Positions 10,324 to 34,626 of a DNA stretch of 64,000 nucleotides are shown in pieces (within the stretch, counting starts at the first letter, position 1; the number at the start of each line of letters is the position of its first letter). Source of the stretch: Bufo bufo (Eukaryota > Chordata > Amphibia > Anura > Bufonidae); assembly GCF_905171765.1 (NCBI RefSeq), contig NC_053394.1, positions 161,727,183-161,791,182 of the forward strand. Direction: 5' to 3'. The position numbers and the translations under genes were made by a program. The notes beneath the pieces are model-generated. The model had not been told where the DNA came from. It did not search any database and saw only the letters and a list, made by a program, of their open reading frames with translations.

Positions 10324-10791
10324 GCTCCATAACAGTTTGTATCTCAGGACCTGACATTCTCAAGCAAAGCAATTGCAGTACTCAGACCTCAGATCAGCGT
10401 TCCCATGGCCGTCCCGCCTTTTATTCAAACTGCTCAGCCTCCTGCGCTTTACTTCCGGGTTGCGTCACATGACTGAACCCGGAAGTGACGTCACTGACGT
10501 CGGCGTGCACACACGCCGGCCGCACCAGCCTGACCCACAGGGGAGGAGGAGATTGCGGCCCGGGAGCAGGCTCCAGACCAGCCGGAGCGAGCCCTCCCGA
10601 TATCCCCCAGCCCAGCATAAGCACGCGGCCGCCGGCGGACTGGGGGAGCTCCGATGAGCTTCAGGTAACCAGGAGACCGTCCTCGGACCCTCCTGGAGAC
10701 AAAGAAAAATAAAAAAGGAGACTATTTCCTATCTTAATCTCCCTGCCGTCCACAGGGAGACTCTTCTCTGACCCTGGCCACAGTGGGGACA
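10324..10791 (-). other. DIRS 5' untranslated region
   Basis: A GC-rich stretch between the right inverted repeat and the gag start, with CpG-rich blocks (for example CCGGAAGTGACGTCACTGAC on plus, including a CRE-like TGACGTCA near 10486). It may contain the internal promoter; that is inference from position and composition. Confidence 0.4.
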
Positions 10792-10890
10792 GGAACACTG
10801 AGGTGTGGTGGTGGGAGGGGGCAATTTAACCTCTTCTGTTTCCTGCCCCCACAGAGGTCATGGGTCAATCTCCTTGTGGTCGTCATGGTG
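10792..10890. repeat. DIRS inverted terminal repeat (right)
   Basis: GGAACACTGAGGTGTGGTGG through to GTCGTCATGGTG is the inverse of 5855-5955. It is the 5' end of the element in coding orientation. Confidence 0.9.
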
Positions 10891-10900
10891 ATGCTATGGG

Positions 10901-11785
10901 AAAATAGTTATTTTACATTCCCCATATGTCTACTTCATGTTTGGATAATTTTTAGAATGCCATTTTATTTTTTGGGGACATTACAAGGCTTAGAAGTTTA
11001 GAAGCAAATCTTGAAATTTCTGAAAATTTCTAAAACCCACTTTTCCAGGACCAGTTCAGATCTGAAGTCACTTTTTGAGGCTTACATTCAGTGGCTTTTT
11101 TTTTACCGCCGCAGCGCTTGTGTAGTGAATGTGCAGGGAAAAAAAATTCACTGCAGCAGGGCGGGCGTGGGTGAACACACGTGTGGGCGACCGATCAGGC
11201 CTGATCGGGCAAACACTGTTTTGGGTGGAGGGCGAGCTAAGGTGACACTAATACTATTATAGATCTGACTGATCTCTTACAGATACTATAAAAGTACCAA
11301 TTCTGATTAGCGACACGCTAATCAGCGAATCAGTGACTGCGGTGCGGTGGGCTGGGCGCTAACTACCAAAGGGGCCTAAACTAATCTAAACCTAACAGTC
11401 AATACTGGTGGGAAAAAAAGTGACAGTTTACAGTGATCACTTTTCCCCTTTCACTAGTGATTGACAGGGGTGATCAAGGGGTTAATTGGGTGATGGGGGG
11501 GGGGGTGATCTGGGGCTAAATGTGTTGTGCTTGGTGTACTCAGTGATATGTGCTCTGCTGGGACCAACCAACAAAAAGGACCCAGCAGAGAGCACAGAAG
11601 CCATTTAACACATTATATTTATTTGCGATGATCATTAGCTGGCGACGAACTTCTCTTGTAACTTTTACCTGCCCGCACTGCGCGGACTATGCGCGTAATC
11701 TCGCGTCTCACGAGATAACGCGCCTACAAAGAAACAAACCGACCGCAGGACGCATCCCTGCGTTAGGCGGTCGGGAGGAGGTTGA
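10901..11785. repeat. TTAA element, right part, split by the DIRS insertion
   Basis: AAAATAGTTATTTTACATTC continues the repeat broken off at 5814; the unbroken paralogue reads GAATAACTATTTTGGAGGTA on plus near 53817. Further right the sequence becomes GC-rich and ends in the inverted counterpart of 2020-2165, closing at 11782-11785 with TTGA where TTAA is expected. Confidence 0.65.
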
Positions 11786-12090
11786 AGTGTAACTGCCATT
11801 CTATTTTTATTTATGTAATGTGTAGGGACAGTGATGCTGACCATTTTTGTAATATACTTTACTGAAATTGTACTTTTAGAAAAATAGTGCATTTTGAGCC
11901 TCAGCAACGCTCCTGTCTTCTGTTTACATAACAGTCAGTGGTAGCAAGTCTCCACAGTTACGTAAACAGTAGCGCTCACCCGAGCACAGTTTCCCCTTCA
12001 AACAGCTGATTGCCAGGGGTGCTTAGAGTTTGGACAGCCACCTGATATTGATGACAGGTCATCTATATCATGAAAACATAAACCCTTTAA
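11786..12090. repeat. Right half of the split TTAA-flanked MITE
   Basis: Ends ATGAAAACATAAACCCTTTAA, partly inverse to the left end at 1872. No coding content. The pairing is tentative. Confidence 0.4.
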
Positions 12091-13137
12091 GTTGGACTAA
12101 CCATACTCAATGCATTCTGCTCCAGTCCACCAGTCATTACATTCACACATAGAAAGTTTCATTCAATTCCAACAACTCCTTGATACGTTACTCTGGTTAA
12201 CGAGTGTACATTAAGATCTACTAGACACATTTACTTGCGTACCTTTGGTTTATGAGTGTCCAAAGAAAATGACTCAACTTCTGCTTCCGATTAGTTGGCA
12301 GGCTGTGCATCACACCATAGTAATGTCAGTCTCCCACAACTCCCTCAAAACTTGTGTTACCTGCAGTGAAAGAAAGCAAGTACAGCTTCTGTGCATGCAC
12401 AGATGAGCAGGTACACATGCTGCAATGGAGGGGTACAAGGAGATGCATTGTAAAACAGTAGGTGCAGCTCTCCACCTGCGTGCCCACCGGTGATGCAGGT
12501 GGAAGTTCCCTACAGCAAATGCTTTTATAAAGTGCAAAGTGATTTGGGGGGGGGGGGGGGAATTCACCAACTTTTTAATGACATTTTCTGAGATTACATT
12601 TAATGACCTATATGTTTATGCGCATAAGATCTTCTTAATGAGCCAGTTATATTAGTGTGAAAACCCGCTTTAACACAAAAGAGATTTAAACAGCACGGCA
12701 AACTCCAGTCCTGTGGGCTGTTCCACGCAAGATATGGACGCAGGAGGACCAGCTCTTCACTTCGCTGGAAGACAAAGCCAGTGCTTGGTACTCATGTCAC
12801 ACTTTTTTGAATAACGCCTGCACACCCATCACTCTTCTACTATGGAGCTCATCAAAATGCTACAGTCTCCACCCTGGACAGGCGCAGTCTCTACATTAGT
12901 ATGTCGGCTGTCCCCACTCCACACACCATTATCCTTCCACTATACTCCTTGTGGAAAGTGGTTTTCTCTATGTCTTGGCGACCCTTAGACTGACCTATGT
13001 AGCACCGATAGGATCGCATAGCATTATATTGATTTATGATGTACTGTCTAACACTAACATAATGCTGTAGGTCAGGACGAGAGCCCTCAGACACTGCAAG
13101 TTCAATGCACTGAACTCGCTCATGTGAAACCAGCCTA
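12091..13137. other. No gene recognised; region downstream of gstp1
   Basis: Non-coding sequence with a run of about 15 G at 12546-12560. No exon, RNA gene or convincing repeat edge seen. Confidence 0.4.
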
Positions 13138-13335
13138 AGGGCCCATGCACATGTGTATTTTGCGGTCCAAAACAAAACCACATACGCGTTGGATCTATTT
13201 TTTGCAGATCCATTGTAAGAATGCCTGTTTGTCTGTTTTGCAGACTTTTTTTGCAGAACGGAATGCACACAAGTCATTTCAGGTTTTTTTGTGGACCCAT
13301 TAAAATGAATGGTTCCACATAGACCTGTAAAAAAA
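13138..13335. repeat. Probable MITE of the GGG(C/T)CATGCACA family
   Basis: Starts AAGGGCCCATGCACATGTGT followed by TTTTGCGGTCC. A related start (AAGGGGTCATGCACACAGCC) lies at 21648 and an inverted one (GGTCATGTGCATGTAACCTA) near 26842. The far edge is not clear. Confidence 0.35.
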
Positions 13336-13664
13336 AAAATGAAAAAATAAAATCTATATCTATATGTCCTTATACTCAGTTTCTGTGGGTGTCACAGCAG
13401 GAATAATTTGCCATAACCCAGAATTGAGAGAGAAGAAAAAAATTTTTTGCAACTCTGGATTTGCAGATGTAGCAAACGTGCGAGTCGTGTTGTGGCCCCA
13501 TTCATCTCTACATGAGTACTGATACACTGAATACTAACACATTCTAACAACCCATTGTAGGCAACCATACTGCCGATATGGCCCTCGGTAAAACGGGTTT
13601 GACACCCGATCTAAATCCATTCAGGGAAAATTAAAAACATACATACCACCACCTTTCAAAATAT

Positions 13665-13670
13665 TTTATT
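13665..13670 (-). terminator. gstp1: gstp1 polyadenylation signal
   Basis: AATAAA on the minus strand (TTTATT on plus), 221 bp downstream of the gstp1 stop codon. It gives a compact 3' untranslated region of about 0.24 kb. It is the only canonical signal I noticed in this orientation close to the stop. Confidence 0.65.
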
Positions 13671-13890
13671 TTTCAACAATCAAGGAAAAACCAGTAATAA
13701 CTATTCATAGCTTATATCTAGTAACAACCTACAGTTACATGGATGGTAAAACTGTCAGAGGTGCCAATAAAATTCTCTTTAGGACACATGAGGGAGAGTG
13801 GCAGTAGGCACATCTATGTACATTACTAGAGTCTGACTTTACGGTTGTATTGTAGTCTGGATTCATAACCTTTTCCACTTTCCTCAATGC

Positions 13891-27444
<13,554 letters not shown>

Positions 27445-27445
<1 letters not shown>

Positions 27446-27490
27446 GTTGTCTTGCGGTGAAATCCTCAGGCACAGGAGTCACAGCCGGAG
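27445..27490 (-). CDS. gstp1: gstp1 exon 1 (copy 1): 5' untranslated region plus A of ATG
   Basis: The sequence ends CAAGACAACA before the donor GTAAGACG. Only the final A at 27445 is coding; joined to exon 2 it gives ACAACATGCC, a good start context. The 5' end is placed about 26-30 bp below the TATA box and is not exact. Confidence 0.85.
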
Positions 27491-27515
27491 AACTGCAGCC
27501 AGGTGAGGCGGAGGC

Positions 27516-27521
27516 TTTATA
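27516..27521 (-). promoter_or_regulatory. gstp1: gstp1 TATA box (copy 1)
   Basis: TATAAA on minus in CGCCTATAAAGCC. Upstream is GC-rich DNA with several GGCGGAG/GGGGCGGAG boxes (27525-27560), likely Sp1 sites. I did not see a clear antioxidant-response core in the first ~250 bp. Confidence 0.8.
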
Positions 27522-27865
27522 GGCGGCGGAGGGGGCGGAGCTGAAGGCGGAGGCAGACTGCGCCTGCGCGGCGGCTCCTGTCAGTCACGGCGGCAGCCTC
27601 AGGCTCGGCTCCTCTCACTGCAGGAGGGCAACCAGGCTGTGCTGCCCACCTAGTAAGAGCAAGCCAGGGCGGGGCAGTGGTCTGTGCCCCCAGCAGCCGC
27701 CATCAATCATGCAACAAGGTCTTGCTTACATGAGACAGTTTTGTCGCGTTTTCTTTTTTGATAAAAAATCACTGCGTTTTTTTCTGCTGTTTAAACTATT
27801 CTAAAAATTGTGACAAAAACTCTTTAAATACGGCTCATGTGAATACACTACATAGCTATGGGCCA

Positions 27866-28129
27866 TTAAAGGGGTATTCTGCTTGCTAGAAGTTATCCCC
27901 TATCCACAGGCTGGGGCATAACTATCAGATCGGTGGGGGTCCTACTGCTGGGGACCCCGTATCTCCTGCAGCCCCCCTGAAATTAAGGAAGTGGCCGGTC
28001 ACACATGCTGGTGGCCGCTCCATTCACTTCTATGGTAGTTCCGGAGATAGCCGGTACAGCGCTCCACTGTCTCCGGAATTCCCATAGAGATGAATGGATA
28101 ATGTCTAACAACTGGAATACCCCATTTAA
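27866..28129. repeat. TTAA-flanked MITE upstream of gstp1
   Basis: TTAAAGGGGTATTCTGCTTG and CTGGAATACCCCATTTAA are inverse ends with TTAA. An inner pair GTTCCGGAGATAG / CTGTCTCCGGAATT is present. It lies 0.35 kb upstream of the TATA box. Confidence 0.65.
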
Positions 28130-28404
28130 CCCTTTTGAGGACCAAGCCATCTTTGACAGAGAGGTTTTTGTTTTTTTCCAACAGTCTTACCTTTTTTTAT
28201 TTTTTCGGCAGCATAGACGTATTAGGCCTTTTTTACATGAGCGAGTTTTCCGTCCGGATGTAATGTGTGCATACCTCCCAACTTTAGAAAATTGTAAAGA
28301 GGGACAACGTGTGCATCGCGTGTAGCGCTCCGCTGCAATTTGTTTCATACCAGGCCATGCCTCTAACTCTGCCCAAAGCATAACTATACACACCCATTCC
28401 CCAT

Positions 28405-28572
28405 GTGCTCCCTAATAGTAGTTATGCCAAGATATGTGCCCCCTTCACAGTAGATATGCCAAGATGTGCCACCTCAGAGTAGTTATGCCCAAATATTCCC
28501 CCTCAGAGTAGTTATGCCCAGCGGTGCCCCCTTCATAGTAGTTATGTCAACGTGTGCCCCCTTCACAGGAGG
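28405..28572. repeat. Short minisatellite, 30-38 bp unit
   Basis: Four to five degenerate units of the form AGTAGTTATGCCAAGATGTGCCCCCTTCAC. A similar-looking but different array lies at 51.3 kb. Confidence 0.7.
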
Positions 28573-28965
28573 TAAGAAAATCTAACAGTAAATACTCACC
28601 TGGTTCCTCCGATGATCACAGCTCAGCTGCAGGCGCTCCCCAGTAGGATACTGTCACACATTGCACTTGCTGTGTAGGAGCAGGGGCACAGAGGGTGATT
28701 CCTCCGCTCCTCCTACACAGCCAGTAGCGAGATGTGTAATACCTTCCCTCCAGTTCTACTGTTAAATAGGTTGTCCTCTTTATACTACTGATGATCTATC
28801 CTCCGGATAGGTCATCAATGTCAGATCAGCCGTGGTCCTCCGACACCCCCGACGATCAGCTATTTGAAGAGAGGGCAGCGCTCATATGAGAGCTGCCCTC
28901 TCTGATCTGTTCACCTGCTCGCCGTAGGATTTGCAGTGATGAGCAGGTAAACAGATCAGAGAAAC
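28573..28965. other. No gene recognised
   Basis: Contains an inverted pair AGAGGGCAGCGCTCATATGA / GAGCTGCCCTCTCTGATCTG near 28867. Otherwise non-coding. Confidence 0.4.
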
Positions 28966-30306
28966 ATAGAAACATAGAACATAGAAACATAGAATGTGTC
29001 GGCAGATAAGAACCATTTGGCCCATCTAGTCTGCCCAATATACTGAATACTATGGATAGCCCCCGACCCTATCTTATATGAAGGATGGCCTTATGCCTAT
29101 CCCATGCATGCTTAAACCCCTTCACTGTATTTGCAGCTACCACTTCTGCAGGAAGGCTATTCCATGCATCCACTACTCTCTCAGTAAAGTAATACTTCCT
29201 TATATTACTTTTAAACCTTTGCCCCTCTAATTTAAAACTGTGTCCTCTTGTGGTAGTTTTTCTTCTTTTAAATATGCTCTCTTCCTTTACCGAGTTGATT
29301 CCCTTTATGTATTTAAAAGTTTCTATCATATCCCCTCTGTCTCTTCTTTCTTCCAAGCTATACATATTAAGGTCCTTTAACCTTTCCTGGTAAGTTTTAA
29401 CCTGCAATCCATGTACTAGTTTAGTAGCTCTTCTCTGAACTCTCTCTAGAGTATCTATATCCTTCTGGAGATATGGCCTCCAGTACTGCGCACAATACTC
29501 CAAGTGAGGTCTCACCAGTGTTCTGTACAGCGGCATAAGCACTTCACTCTTTCTACTGCTTATACCTCTCCCTATACATCCAAGCATTCTGCTGGCATTT
29601 CGTGCTGCTCTATTACATTGTCTTCCCACCTTTAAGTCTTCTGAAATAATTACTCCTAAATCCCTTTCCTCAGATACTGAGGTCAGGACTGTGTCAAATA
29701 TTCTATATTCTGCCCTTGGGTTTTTACGCCCCAGGTGCATTATCTTGCACTTATCCACATTAAATTTCAGTTTCCAGAGTTCTGACCATTCTTCTAGTTT
29801 TCCTAAATCCTTTTCCATTTGGCGTTTCCCTCCAGGAACATCAACCCTGTTACATATCTTTGTGTCATCAGCAAAAAGACAAACCTTACCAGCGAGGCCT
29901 TTTGCAATATCACTTATGAAGATATTAAACAAAATCGGTCCCAGTACAGATCCCTGTGGAACCCCACTGGTAACATTACCTTGTTTTGAATGTTCTCCAT
30001 TGACTACAACCCTCTGTTGTCTGTCACTCAGCCACTGCCTAATCCACTCAACAATATGGGAGTCCATGCTCAATGACTGCAGTTTATTGATAAGTCTTCT
30101 ATGTGGGACAGTGTCAAAAGCCTTACTAAAATCTAGATATGCGATGTCTACTGCACCTCCACCGTCTATTATTTTATTCACCCAGTCAAAAAAATCTATA
30201 AGATTTGTTTGACATGATCTCCCTGAAGTAAACCCATGTTGTTTTTCATCTTGCAATCCATGGGATTTTAGATGTTCCACAATCCTATCCTTTAATAGGG
30301 TTTCCA
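28966..30306 (-). mobile_element. CR1 LINE, 3' part, cut by the duplication junction (copy 1)
   Basis: The 3' end carries the microsatellite-like tail (AACATAGAAACATAGAA on plus) preceded by AGACTAGATGGGCCAAATGG on minus, the conserved CR1 3' segment. On the 5' side the element stops abruptly at the junction (30303-30306), where MITE B sequence begins. Confidence 0.9.
29069..30306 (-). pseudogene. CR1 reverse transcriptase, 412-codon C-terminal remnant
   Basis: Identical in reading to the C-terminal half of the 812-codon frame at 40096-42531: AYLDFSKAFDTVPHRRL, SGVPQGSVLGPILFNIFI, CLFADDTKI and ERDLGVIISEDLKV. The endonuclease and the N-terminal RT are missing because the tandem duplication ended inside the gene. 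It was truncated by rearrangement and not by reverse transcription. Confidence 0.92.
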
Positions 30307-30478
30307 CATTTTAGTAAGCATTCTGTATTAGAATGCTATTATTTTCCCTTTATAACCATGATATAAGGGACTGCAAACAATAACCGACAGCAATTGCGTG
30401 CCTACTCGCACAGTTTTCCCCGCAATGCACACACAACGCATCCGTAGCAAATCCGGGATGCCCGTGTGAAAGAGGCCC
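30303..30478. repeat. MITE B right-arm fragment at the duplication junction
   Basis: Matches 19276-19451. Only half of the hairpin was included in the duplicated unit, so the element has lost its left end here. Confidence 0.9.
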
Positions 30479-30667
30479 AACTCTTCTAGCAGAGGTCATC
30501 GCTAGGAGAAAAGCCAGCTTTAGGGAGAGCATCTTAGGGGAAATGCTGTCTATTGGCGCAAAAGGATCTGACATCAGGGCTGAAAGAACCAAGTTTAAAT
30601 CCCAAGGAGGGATCCCATGTCTGCAAACTGGGGATAACTTAGAAACTGCAGTGATGAATCCTTAGGA
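30479..30667 (-). pseudogene. DIRS recombinase relic, part 2 (copy 2)
   Basis: Duplicate of 19452-19640. In this copy part 1 of the relic and MITE A are absent because they lie outside the duplicated unit. Confidence 0.82.
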
Positions 30668-31856
30668 CAGGAAACAGAACTGGAGGTGGAGTGTGGTCCC
30701 TCTTTTAAAGGGTTTCTGTCACCTGAAAAATGGTATTAAGCTGGCTGACATTAGCGATGTGCTAATGTCAGCTGAACATACCTATACTAGAGCCATCTCA
30801 CTGCCTGAAGCCATTGAGATTTTTTATAATATGCTAATTAGCCTCTAGGAGCAAGGGGGGGGGGCATTGCACCTGCTCCTAGAGGCTGTTTGCCCACCTC
30901 TTTTCACGCCCTTCTCTTGATTGACAGGGCCAATAGATACTCACGCCAGGATGATCTTCCATTTCCCGCAACACTAGTGCTTTACTCAGCAGTCTGAGGT
31001 GTCAGTACTCAAGATACTTGCATTAACCCCTGCTGCACAGTTACTTTACCTCCAAGGAGGTCACCCCCTGGTCCATCACTGGTTCTGTACACCCTTCCAG
31101 CATACAGTCACCACACATCAAGTTTGCAGACTTGACACTCATGCCACCTGTAGGTACAGTAGACTCCTGGTTGCCACTAGCTGTTATGGTGACATCCTTG
31201 TCATCAACCATGAACTCTAGGAGCACACATGAGCAGTCCCCTCATCTGAATTAAAGGCATTCTGTCACCGCTAGTGAGCGTATACAACTGCTCATATGGC
31301 ACTGTAGGTCTCCTTGAGGGCATTCTAACCAGAACTGTATAGGCAATCAAAATTTATTTGTGCCCCTCAAAAAACGATTTCATAAATATGGCAATGAGCT
31401 TGTAAAAGAGACCAAGGGGCAGAACTTATCGCTCATGGAGCCCGGCCGCCCCCATTCTTAGAGAGCCCTGCTCCTTCCCTCATCTGCTATTCTTGATGTG
31501 CGGACATCACCCTGCCGCAGCAGTAAAAAAATAATAATCTCGCGCATGCGTATCATCTAGTGAGTTTGCCTGTGCGCGCTGAATAACTCAATAACTGATC
31601 TGTGCAGTTTTTGCAGTTGTGTGTATGGAGCGATCTGCAAAATAAGGGCCTAATAGGGGATCTGAACCTGCGCTCCTCTAATCACTCATTCTGTTACTGT
31701 AAATCTGACAGGCAGTCTATTAGGGTGAGAGGAAACACTGAATGCAGCAGTATACCAGAGCTGGCATCCACAAGTGATGGAGCGGGCACAGACCCCGATC
31801 CCACGCCATCACCTGATCTACATTTTACCATTATACTTTGCCCATGAGGGGTTTCA

Positions 31857-32451
<595 letters not shown>

Positions 32452-32545
32452 GAAACAGCCCTTGTAGGTGCAGCTGACCGTAGTAGACCATCAATGTAAA
32501 AATGCTTTAAAAGGTTTGGTTCTAAGAAAGAAAACCTCTACTTAC

Positions 32546-32581
32546 CTCTGGCATTAAAATAAATGATGGTGTATTCAGGCA
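32546..32581 (-). CDS. gstp1: gstp1 exon 2 (duplicate)
   Basis: Same 36 nt exon as 21519-21554, with intact CTTTAG acceptor and GTAAG donor. Confidence 0.85.
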
Positions 32582-33009
32582 CTAAAGAGCGAGAAGAGAG
32601 ACAGGCGGTATTAATTGGTGGTAATGCTACATGACTTCTGTATATGCCGGTTGTTACAAGTTATCCCTAAGGGGTCATGCACACAGCCGGTGTAGTTTGT
32701 GTTCCGCAAAACACGGATACCGGCCGTGTGTGTTCTGCATTTTGCAAAACGCAACATCCAGCCCATAATATAATTTGTCTGTTTTATGGACAAGGATAGG
32801 ACATGTTTTATCTTTTTTTTTAGGATGCCACACTCGTACGTGGCAGTGCCGATGGCTGACTGAGGGAGTCCCCTTCCTCTGAAACCACTTAGACGCTGTG
32901 GTTGCCATCAACTAGCATCTAAAGGGTTAAACTGCCGGATCAGCGCTTCCACCATTCGGGCGGGACTCCCGCTCTCCACTGTCCAGGAGACCCATGCAGC
33001 ACTTACATC

Positions 33010-33678
33010 TTAAAGGGTTTCTACCACCACATTTTGACCTAATTAGCTGTCAGACACTAGCGATCTGCTAGTGTCTGCTCTACCTAACCATGCTATTGTA
33101 ATTCCTTTCTGTGCAGCGGTTACCCTAAAAAACGTAGTTTTATTGCTATGCTGATGAGCCTCTAGGTGCTATGGGGGCGTCTTTTCAGCACCTTGAGGCT
33201 CCGTCCACTCACTATTTCTGCTGCCCAGCGCACTCCAGCCCCTCTCCTCTAGATTGACAGACTACTTCTCTGCATCTCGGATGAATTCTCGCACCTGCGC
33301 CGTGTGCTTCTGTATTAGGCGCAGGCGCAGTGAAGATGCCGACGCAGGGAGACAGTCACTGCGCCTGCACCGAATACAGAAGCACACGGCGCAGGCGCGA
33401 GAATTCGGCCGAGATGCAGAGAAGTAGTCTGTCAATCTAGAGGAGTGGGCTGGAGTGCGCTGGGCGGCGGAAATAGTGAGTGGACGCAGCCTCTAGGTGC
33501 TGAAAAGACGCCCCCATAGCACCTAGAGGCTCATTAGCATAGCAATAAAACTACGTTTTTTAGGGTAACCGCTGCACAGAAAGGAATTACAATAGCATGG
33601 TTAGGTAGAGCAGACACTAGCAGATCGCTAGTGTCCGACAGCTAATTAGGTCAAAATGTGGTGGTAGAAACCCTTTAA
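33010..33678. mobile_element. Palindromic TTAA MITE (duplicate of 21983-22651)
   Basis: Same ends and arms. T33194 replaces A22167 and breaks complementarity with the opposite arm, indicating that this copy mutated. Confidence 0.88.
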
Positions 33679-34626
33679 TGACCGCTGTAAAAAGGCGTAT
33701 CGGCAGTAAGGCAGTTTCCTAATGTTTTTTGCACCCTTGGCAGTTCTGAAATGGCAGCTTTCACTGGGTTTAACGTTTCCCATAATAAAACATATGACTT
33801 TCATAAGCAAGTCTGGCAGCTGTCTAAAGTTAACCACTTCACTGCCAAAGCGCTGATACTGCAGGTGTGTAGGAGAAGCAGCCAAGATGGAGAACAGCCA
33901 TTGTGAGTAAGACATCCATGGAAAACAGCGTGCTGCGATTTGCCAGAAGCTCTGTTACCCCCTCTGCACAGACCATGAGCAAAAGCGTGAGCGCCATCTA
34001 GTGGCTGCTGACATGTAGCTTCCTTGTCGGATGCACTGTACAAGCAAGTACTGGGGGACTTTAGGAGTACAACTGGAAACCATATGACTTCTATTGAACG
34101 CAATTTAACCCCTTAAAGGGGTTGCCTAAAAATCTCGGACAACCCCTACAAGGTCTTTAAAAAAAATAAAAAATTCTATTAAACCCTTACTCCAGCGCCA
34201 TTCTCTGTGCCACTTCTCTGGTACTCCCACTGCATGTCACCGAGTACCAGGATGTGCCTGGATCCAGTCACTGTCCTCAGCTGTAGACCACCAAGGACAA
34301 TGATTGGCCAGACGGTCAGGTACAGCAGCAAAGCGCGCTGAAGTAACGGGTGAGACATTATATGGTTTTTAGGTCATGCCTGCTGATGTTAGGAGCGTAC
34401 ATCCCAGCACCACACAGCAGGAGTCCAGAAGACCCCCGTTACATCACAGTATTAGGCCCCATCCACACAGCCGTATCCAGAGGCATCCTGCCTTCTCCCC
34501 TACGTCCCACCATATGCCTATTTTCCCGCAAAACTGACAATCGGACGTTCTATTTTTTTGCAGGCCATGGAATGGACATATTGTTGAGACAAATAGTAGT
34601 GTAGAAGCAGCACTGTGCGGTCTCAG

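Larger units (their letters stand above)
5815..10900 (-). mobile_element. DIRS-type tyrosine-recombinase retrotransposon, near complete
   Basis: The element is about 5.1 kb and its coding strand is minus. It shows the three hallmarks of DIRS1-like elements: inverted terminal repeats (5855-5955 and 10792-10890), an internal complementary region built from both ends (6061-6143), and overlapping gag, RT/RNase H and tyrosine-recombinase frames. There are no LTR direct repeats, DDE integrase or target duplication; the target AAAA is shared at both edges. Frameshifts in gag and between RT and RNase H mean this copy is not autonomous as it stands, although long open frames show it is not ancient. 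Confidence 0.92.

Noticed and set aside
12546..12560. Poly-G run as a regulatory G-quadruplex
   Set aside because: A single uninterrupted run with nothing conserved around it; length is uncertain in sequencing.
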